From positions 1 to 32,460 of the forward strand of contig NYZC01000365.1 in the NCBI GenBank assembly GCA_002686995.1: DNA of 32,460 nucleotides. The letters are read 5' to 3'. This stretch comes from Phycisphaeraceae bacterium. GTDB taxonomy: Bacteria > Planctomycetota > Phycisphaerae > Phycisphaerales > Phycisphaeraceae. A program made the position numbers and the translations under genes. The notes beneath the pieces are model-generated. The model was not told where the DNA came from, searched no databases, and was given only the letters and a program-made list of their open reading frames with translations. Positions 28,209-32,460 of this stretch are shown here, piece by piece. Each line of letters opens with the position of its first letter. The first letter of the stretch is position 1.

Positions 28209-29279
28209 TCAATCATTGCGTTGCGGGTCAGCCGATTCCTCCCCCTGACGCGCCATCCGGTCGATCGTCGCCTGGTCCATCCAGGGCAGCGCCTCGAGGT
28301 TGCGCCGCAGCCGCGCCGGCATCGGTCTGCCCTGCCGTTCGAAGCGGGGTCGGCTGCGCCACCGCCGATGCATCCAGAGGTACTGTTCGGGCCGGCTCGC
28401 AGCCATCCGTTCGATGGCGTGCGTGTACCGCGCGGTGACGTAATAGAGCGGGTCCACGGCGGACTGCCAGTCATCCGGGTAGATGACGTCGCTGGTGCCG
28501 ATCTCGAATCGAAGCGGCCCCGTCCGGTACGCGTAGCCGCAGACAATCGGCAGGTTGCGCTGCAGCGCGAGCAGGCCGATCGACTTCTGGGCACTGGCCA
28601 GCTGCCCGAAGAACGGGACGAAGGTCCCGCGATCGCCAGCGTTCTGATCCGCGATGAATCCCAGCGACCGGCCCGCGTCCAGCTCGCGGGGCATCCGTTC
28701 GGCGGCCCCCCACTTGGTAATGATCCGCATGCCGCGCTGCTGGCGGATGCCGAACAGCCATCGGCCGATCATGGGGTTGTCCAGCGGCCGCGCGATCGCG
28801 CTGATCGGCACGCCGAGCAGCGCAAGCTGGTAGCCGAGCACCTCCCAGTTGCCCAGGTGCCCGGTGACCATCAGGAACGGTCGCGACGAGCAGAACAGCT
28901 CGATCGCCTGAGCCATGGGGTTCAGATGCACCCGGTCGGGCCAGCTTGCCGCGTTCAGCATTCGCGGGGCGTGACAGACCTCGATCGCAAGCTTCACGAA
29001 GTGCTCGAAGGACCGACGCGCCAGCAGGCCGATCTGACCGCCGCTCATGTCGGGGAAGGCGATACGAAGATGATCCCGCGCCCGCTCGCGGTGACGTCGA
29101 TCGCAGCGATAGAGCAGACGGCCAAGCGCTTCGGCCAGGGCGAGGTTGCCCTCGACGTTCATGCAGGTGAGCGCCGCGATGCCGGTCCTGGCGGCCAGGT
29201 ACTCGGCCCACAGTATCACCGGCGACCGCGCCTTGCGCCGCTTCCCGGGCCTGCGCCCGACGGCGCCCGCCGGGGTCAT
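28209..29279 (-). CDS. LpxL/HtrB-like acyltransferase (lysophospholipid acyltransferase family)
   Basis: This ~356-aa protein belongs to the lipid A/lysophospholipid acyltransferase superfamily. The catalytic H-x4-E motif is in GHLGNWE (H141, E146). RPLDNP, FIADQNAGDRGTFVPFFG and RPEQYLWMHRRWR follow the order and wording of LpxL/HtrB-like enzymes, which add a secondary acyl chain to lipid A at the inner membrane. Whether this organism makes lipid A cannot be told from the window. The start ATG 29279 overlaps the stop of the upstream coiled-coil gene (ATGA), so the two are translationally coupled; an in-frame extension to 29543 would lie within that gene and is rejected. Confidence 0.88.
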   Translation of the reverse strand: MTPAGAVGRRPGKRRKARSPVILWAEYLAARTGIAALTCMNVEGNLALAEALGRLLYRCDRRHRERARDHLRIAFPDMSGGQIGLLARRSFEHFVKLAIEVCHAPRMLNAASWPDRVHLNPMAQAIELFCSSRPFLMVTGHLGNWEVLGYQLALLGVPISAIARPLDNPMIGRWLFGIRQQRGMRIITKWGAAERMPRELDAGRSLGFIADQNAGDRGTFVPFFGQLASAQKSIGLLALQRNLPIVCGYAYRTGPLRFEIGTSDVIYPDDWQSAVDPLYYVTARYTHAIERMAASRPEQYLWMHRRWRSRPRFERQGRPMPARLRRNLEALPWMDQATIDRMARQGEESADPQRND

Positions 29280-30673
29280 CGCTGGTAGTAGCCGACGAGC
29301 CTGAGGAAGCGGTTCTGGTTCAGTATGGGGATGTGCAGCTTCTGCGCCTCGGCAAGCATCTGCTGGTGCTCGAGGTAGGAGTTCTTCTTCTTCTCGTAGA
29401 TCACCCGCTCGGTCGGCGGCGCGTCCTCGCCGGGATCGGTCGGGAGGTCCGGCTCGACGCCCACCACCAGGTAGTCGGTGTTGTAGTCGAGCCCCGAGTC
29501 GTCCGACTCGACCGCAGCGGTCTCGGTCACGTCGCCGCCCCACCGACGGATCATGCCGGCGATCCGTACGGTGTCCCGCGTGCTGGGCACGCCCACGCCG
29601 TCGATGTCGAACTTGCCGTGCACGTGGAAACGGAAGCGGGCGTTCGGGTCGTAGACGATGTTGGCGATCTGGTTCTCGGCCGCCACGACCTTGCGCGGCG
29701 AGCGCCGCACGATCCGCGCCACCGACGCGTTCGCAAGCGGCTTGACCACCTCGATCGTCGCGATGCCGCGGCTCTTCTCGAGGTCGTCGAACTTGATCAG
29801 CCTGTCCGCTTCGAACACCTCGAAGGTCATGCCCGGCTGCACCCGGTCCTCGCGGGAGAGGTTGATGTAGACGAGATCGCTGTCCCTGGCGAAGGACACG
29901 ATGTACCCGTCGGCGTCAACCACGTGGGTCAGCTTCGGTCCTTCAGGGCCGTCCCGGCCCTTCGTCTGGTCCCCGATGTCGGTGAGCTCTCGCTCGAGCT
30001 CCGAGATCTTGCTCCTCAGGTCCTTGAGCTCCGAACCCATGTCGGTGCGGCTCTGCCTGAGCTGGTCGTCCAGCGCCGTCAGCTCGTCCTCGCGGGCCTG
30101 CTTGAAGCTGTCGAAACCGTCGTGAAGCTCCTCGTAGCGGCTGCGGATCTCCGCAAGTTCGTCGTCGAACTTGCTCGCGAGCGCCTGCTTCTCACTGACC
30201 GCCGCCCCGGCCCGTGCGTTGGCGTCCTCCAGGTCCTCCTTCGCCTTGCGGGCGTTTTCGGTCGCCCGGTCCAGCTCGGCAGTGAGCTGCTTCACCTTGG
30301 CAGTCAGGGACACGCCCTCGGCGAGGTTCAGGTTCTTCAGTTCGGTCGCGATGCCCGACATCGTCGCGTCGTGCGAGCTGATGTGGGTCTTCAGCCGTCG
30401 GTTCTGGTCCCGCAGGTACTCGACGAGCGTCTGCGGTGACTTCTGGTTGCGTGCCGCGTCGCGCAGCTTGGTGAAATCGGCGCTCGATCGGTTGCGGACC
30501 GACACGTACTCGGCCGCGTCGTCCTCGACGGCCTCGCGCTCGTCCTGGGCACGGGTCACCTGGGCCCGGAACACGATGGCCAGGATCAGGCACAGAATGA
30601 ATCCGAATCCAAGCAATACGGTGGCGACGGCCCATCCTGCCGCCCCACTGGAAGAGGCTCGCGCGCGTGCCAT
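29276..30673 (-). CDS. Membrane-anchored coiled-coil protein with BRCT-like C-terminus
   Basis: This 465-aa protein starts at ATG 30673 with AGGAG 8 nt upstream; a GTG two codons earlier is less likely. One TM helix (about residues 13-36, WAVATVLLGFGFILCLILAIVF) is followed by a long coiled coil (about 38-240, with ELTALDDQL and LKDLRSKISELEREL). A beta-rich segment comes next (about 250-335), then a segment with FDIDGVGVP, IRRWGGDV and DYLVVG (about 350-405) that resembles a BRCT-like fold of planctomycete proteins; this assignment is tentative. The function is unknown. The topology suggests a short cytoplasmic N-terminus with the coiled coil outside the inner membrane. It is coupled to the acyltransferase by a 4-bp overlap. 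Confidence 0.75.
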   Translation of the reverse strand: MARARASSSGAAGWAVATVLLGFGFILCLILAIVFRAQVTRAQDEREAVEDDAAEYVSVRNRSSADFTKLRDAARNQKSPQTLVEYLRDQNRRLKTHISSHDATMSGIATELKNLNLAEGVSLTAKVKQLTAELDRATENARKAKEDLEDANARAGAAVSEKQALASKFDDELAEIRSRYEELHDGFDSFKQAREDELTALDDQLRQSRTDMGSELKDLRSKISELERELTDIGDQTKGRDGPEGPKLTHVVDADGYIVSFARDSDLVYINLSREDRVQPGMTFEVFEADRLIKFDDLEKSRGIATIEVVKPLANASVARIVRRSPRKVVAAENQIANIVYDPNARFRFHVHGKFDIDGVGVPSTRDTVRIAGMIRRWGGDVTETAAVESDDSGLDYNTDYLVVGVEPDLPTDPGEDAPPTERVIYEKKKNSYLEHQQMLAEAQKLHIPILNQNRFLRLVGYYQR

Positions 30674-30741
30674 GGTCACGACTCCTGCTGTAGCGTGGTT
30701 GGGACCCGTCCCGGCCTGGGGCCCGCCTGGTGGTTCTCGTA

Positions 30742-30770
30742 AGTGTCGCCCATCCTGTCGGTAGCGTCAA
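30742..30770 (-). promoter_or_regulatory. Possible promoter for the coiled-coil/acyltransferase pair
   Basis: On the minus strand, TTGACG (30770-30765) and GACACT (30747-30742) are 17 bases apart. The -35 is good (five of six); the -10 is weak (three of six). Just upstream, GCCCGC (30772-30777) pairs with GCGGGC (30784-30789), a small hairpin that could end the dsbD transcript. Confidence 0.35.
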
Positions 30771-30838
30771 GGCCCGCCCGTCCGCGGGCATGATCAGGGG
30801 ATCGGGGAATCATGCACCCCTCCTCCTCGTCTTCGTCC

Positions 30839-32460
30839 TCATCGACCCGCCGTCCGCTCGCCCGCCGCCCGGGCCTTGTTGACCGCGTCGATCACCTGGC
30901 CCGCCCGATACCAGTCGGCCTTGAAGATCTCGCTGCCGTCCGGCGCGAACACGACGAGCACGGGGATCGTCGCCCGTCCGATCTTATGCAGCATTTCGCG
31001 GCCGTCGGCGTTGCGGCGGTTCGTGATATCGACCTTCAGGGCCGTCACGTCAGGCCCTGTCAGGATCTCGACGACCTCGCGGGTGCTCAGCACCTGGCGC
31101 TCGAGAAGCTTGCAGTTGAGGCACCACTGCGCAGTGAAGTCCATGACGACCACGTCGCCTCGCTTCAGCGCCTCGTCGAACTGCGCCGGGCTGTAGGGCG
31201 TCCAGACCTCGCGGTCGCGCGCTTCGGCGTCCGTCAGCGCCCAGGCGCCGTAGATCGATCCCAGCGTCACCAGGACACCCAGGCCGGCAAAGACGGCGCG
31301 CGGCGTCGCGGCGGTCGTGATCCGGAACGTGCGCCAGGCCAGCCAGCAGCCGGCGGCGGCGACCCAGGCGGCGATCGGCCACCAGACCGACGACGACCCT
31401 CCGGATCCGACGAGGCTGACGAAGCCGACGCCGACGAAGTACGACGCCGCGGCGAGCATCAGCAGCCCCATGATCTGCTTGATCAGCTCGTTCGCCGGCC
31501 CGGTCTGCGGCATGCGCCCTGCCCACGCGGGGAAGGCGGCCAGGACGGCGTACGGCAGCGCCATGCCGACGCCGATTGCCGAGAACGTGATCATCGTGAC
31601 CCCCGCCGGCTGGGTCACGGCCCAGGCGACGGCCGAACCCATGAACGGCGCTGTGCAGGGCGTCGAAAGCACCGCGGTCATCGCCCCGAAGCCGAACGAG
31701 CCGGCGACGGTGTCGTGTCCGAGCGGAATCCTGTAAACGAATGCGGGCAGTCGGACGGAGAACACCCCGCACATGCCGACCGCCATCACCGCGATGAGAA
31801 TGCCGACGCCGATCGTGAACAGCGGATACTGAAAGAGCTGGTTCGCGGCGGTGATCTCGGAGATCGTCGCGACGGCGGCGCCCAGGGCCAGCCAGAACGC
31901 GACGACGCCCGCCGACATGATCAGCCCCGATCGAAGGCACTGCGCCCGGTCCCTGCTCGTTTTGCTGAGCGCCATGATCTTGATCGGGATCATGGGGAGC
32001 ACGCACGGCGTCAGGTTCAGCAGAAATCCGCCCACGGCGGCATGGAAGAGGATCACGGCCGTGCCCCAGGTCAGCAGCGGCGCCCCCGAGGTCGCGGTCG
32101 CGGGCGGCGGATCGTCGACCTCGGCCTGAACGAACGCCGCGAACACCTCCGCGTGGGTCGGCTCCGTTGCGGTCCCGGCGGCGACCACGGGCAGCTCGAA
32201 CGGCAACTGCATCGCCGTGGGCACATGGCAGATCATGTCGTTGCACGCCTGGTAACGCAGAGAAACCTGCCCCTCGAGACGGCTGGGCTTCGCGCCAGGC
32301 GAGATGCGCACCGGGACGAAGCAGACGGTGCGCTTCTCGAATATGCGTAGCGGCTCGTCGAAGACCTCCGTCTCGTATAGGGTTGCGGCCGGGTACACGA
32401 CCTTCGAGAACGTCAGGTCCGTTGGACCGGTCAAGGCGATCTCTCTTGCCTCCTGCGCGA
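30839..32460 (-). CDS. dsbD: DsbD-type thiol:disulfide interchange protein (5' end outside window)
   Basis: The frame is open to the right edge, so the N-terminus is missing; 540 residues are visible. First comes the end of the periplasmic alpha domain, with the cysteine pair in YQACNDMICHVP. Then comes the eight-TM electron-carrying domain, with the redox cysteines in NLTPCVLPMIPI and STPCTAPFMGSA, and finally a C-terminal thioredoxin-like domain with WCLNCK. All three cysteine pairs of DsbD are present, so it should pass electrons from cytoplasmic thioredoxin to periplasmic partners. A TTG at 32434 is not the real start, since homologous sequence continues upstream. It lies 165 bases from the next gene on the same strand, with a possible separate promoter between them. 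Confidence 0.93.
   Translation of the reverse strand, partial: AQEAREIALTGPTDLTFSKVVYPAATLYETEVFDEPLRIFEKRTVCFVPVRISPGAKPSRLEGQVSLRYQACNDMICHVPTAMQLPFELPVVAAGTATEPTHAEVFAAFVQAEVDDPPPATATSGAPLLTWGTAVILFHAAVGGFLLNLTPCVLPMIPIKIMALSKTSRDRAQCLRSGLIMSAGVVAFWLALGAAVATISEITAANQLFQYPLFTIGVGILIAVMAVGMCGVFSVRLPAFVYRIPLGHDTVAGSFGFGAMTAVLSTPCTAPFMGSAVAWAVTQPAGVTMITFSAIGVGMALPYAVLAAFPAWAGRMPQTGPANELIKQIMGLLMLAAASYFVGVGFVSLVGSGGSSSVWWPIAAWVAAAGCWLAWRTFRITTAATPRAVFAGLGVLVTLGSIYGAWALTDAEARDREVWTPYSPAQFDEALKRGDVVVMDFTAQWCLNCKLLERQVLSTREVVEILTGPDVTALKVDITNRRNADGREMLHKIGRATIPVLVVFAPDGSEIFKADWYRAGQVIDAVNKARAAGERTAGR

Overview
This is high-GC bacterial DNA, most likely from a planctomycete (Planctomycetota; a Phycisphaerae-like lineage is possible but unproven). 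The best pointer is the LEPRVLLSA motif near the N-terminus of a giant secreted protein, typical of planctomycete surface proteins. Other pointers are a BRCT-like coiled-coil protein, a secreted protein with a CAxxGCH motif, and intergenic palindromic repeats. No tRNA, rRNA, CRISPR array, integrase or transposase gene was seen.

Layout. Bases 1-9413 (minus) are one giant surface/secreted protein gene that runs off the left edge. A single extra base near 3362 breaks its frame, so it reads as two open frames. It is built from repeats: a DUF7948-like domain plus seven SBBP blades, three ~90-aa repeats, seven 52-aa YAIAY repeats, thrombospondin-3-like calcium loops, six FG-GAP repeats, DUF2341 + LamG, and cadherin-like domains. 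Bases 9861-13010 (plus) encode a single-chain fusion of all three AmmeMemoRadiSam components (radical SAM AmrS, AMMECR1-type AmrA, Memo-type AmrB), bracketed by ~140-bp inverted copies of an intergenic repeat. Then come transketolase (13341-15311), an ExbB/MotA-type channel protein without a visible ExbD (15366-15980), and alpha-glucan phosphorylase (16642-19278). The phosphorylase lies between two copies of a MITE-like element with shared inverted ends.

Bases 19587-22924 (minus) form a tight three-gene unit: a Gfo/Idh/MocA oxidoreductase, then two paralogous CNNM/CBS (HlyC/CorC) membrane proteins. Across a 101-bp palindromic divergent region lies pdxA (23038-24231, plus), which converges on the next block through a perfect hairpin at 24279-24298. 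Bases 24317-27887 (minus) hold a stand-alone receiver protein, a secreted CX4CH protein, a coiled-coil lipoprotein and a four-TM membrane protein, headed by a recognisable sigma-70-like promoter. Bases 28209-32460 (minus) hold an LpxL/HtrB-like acyltransferase, a membrane-anchored coiled-coil protein and a DsbD-type thiol:disulfide interchange protein cut by the right edge.

Functionally the window mixes central carbon metabolism (transketolase, glucan phosphorylase), vitamin B6 synthesis (pdxA), envelope genes (acyltransferase, DsbD, CNNM proteins, lipoprotein, giant surface protein) and the poorly understood AmmeMemoRadiSam system. The most notable items are the three-in-one AmmeMemoRadiSam protein, the multi-propeller surface protein, and three families of palindromic intergenic elements.
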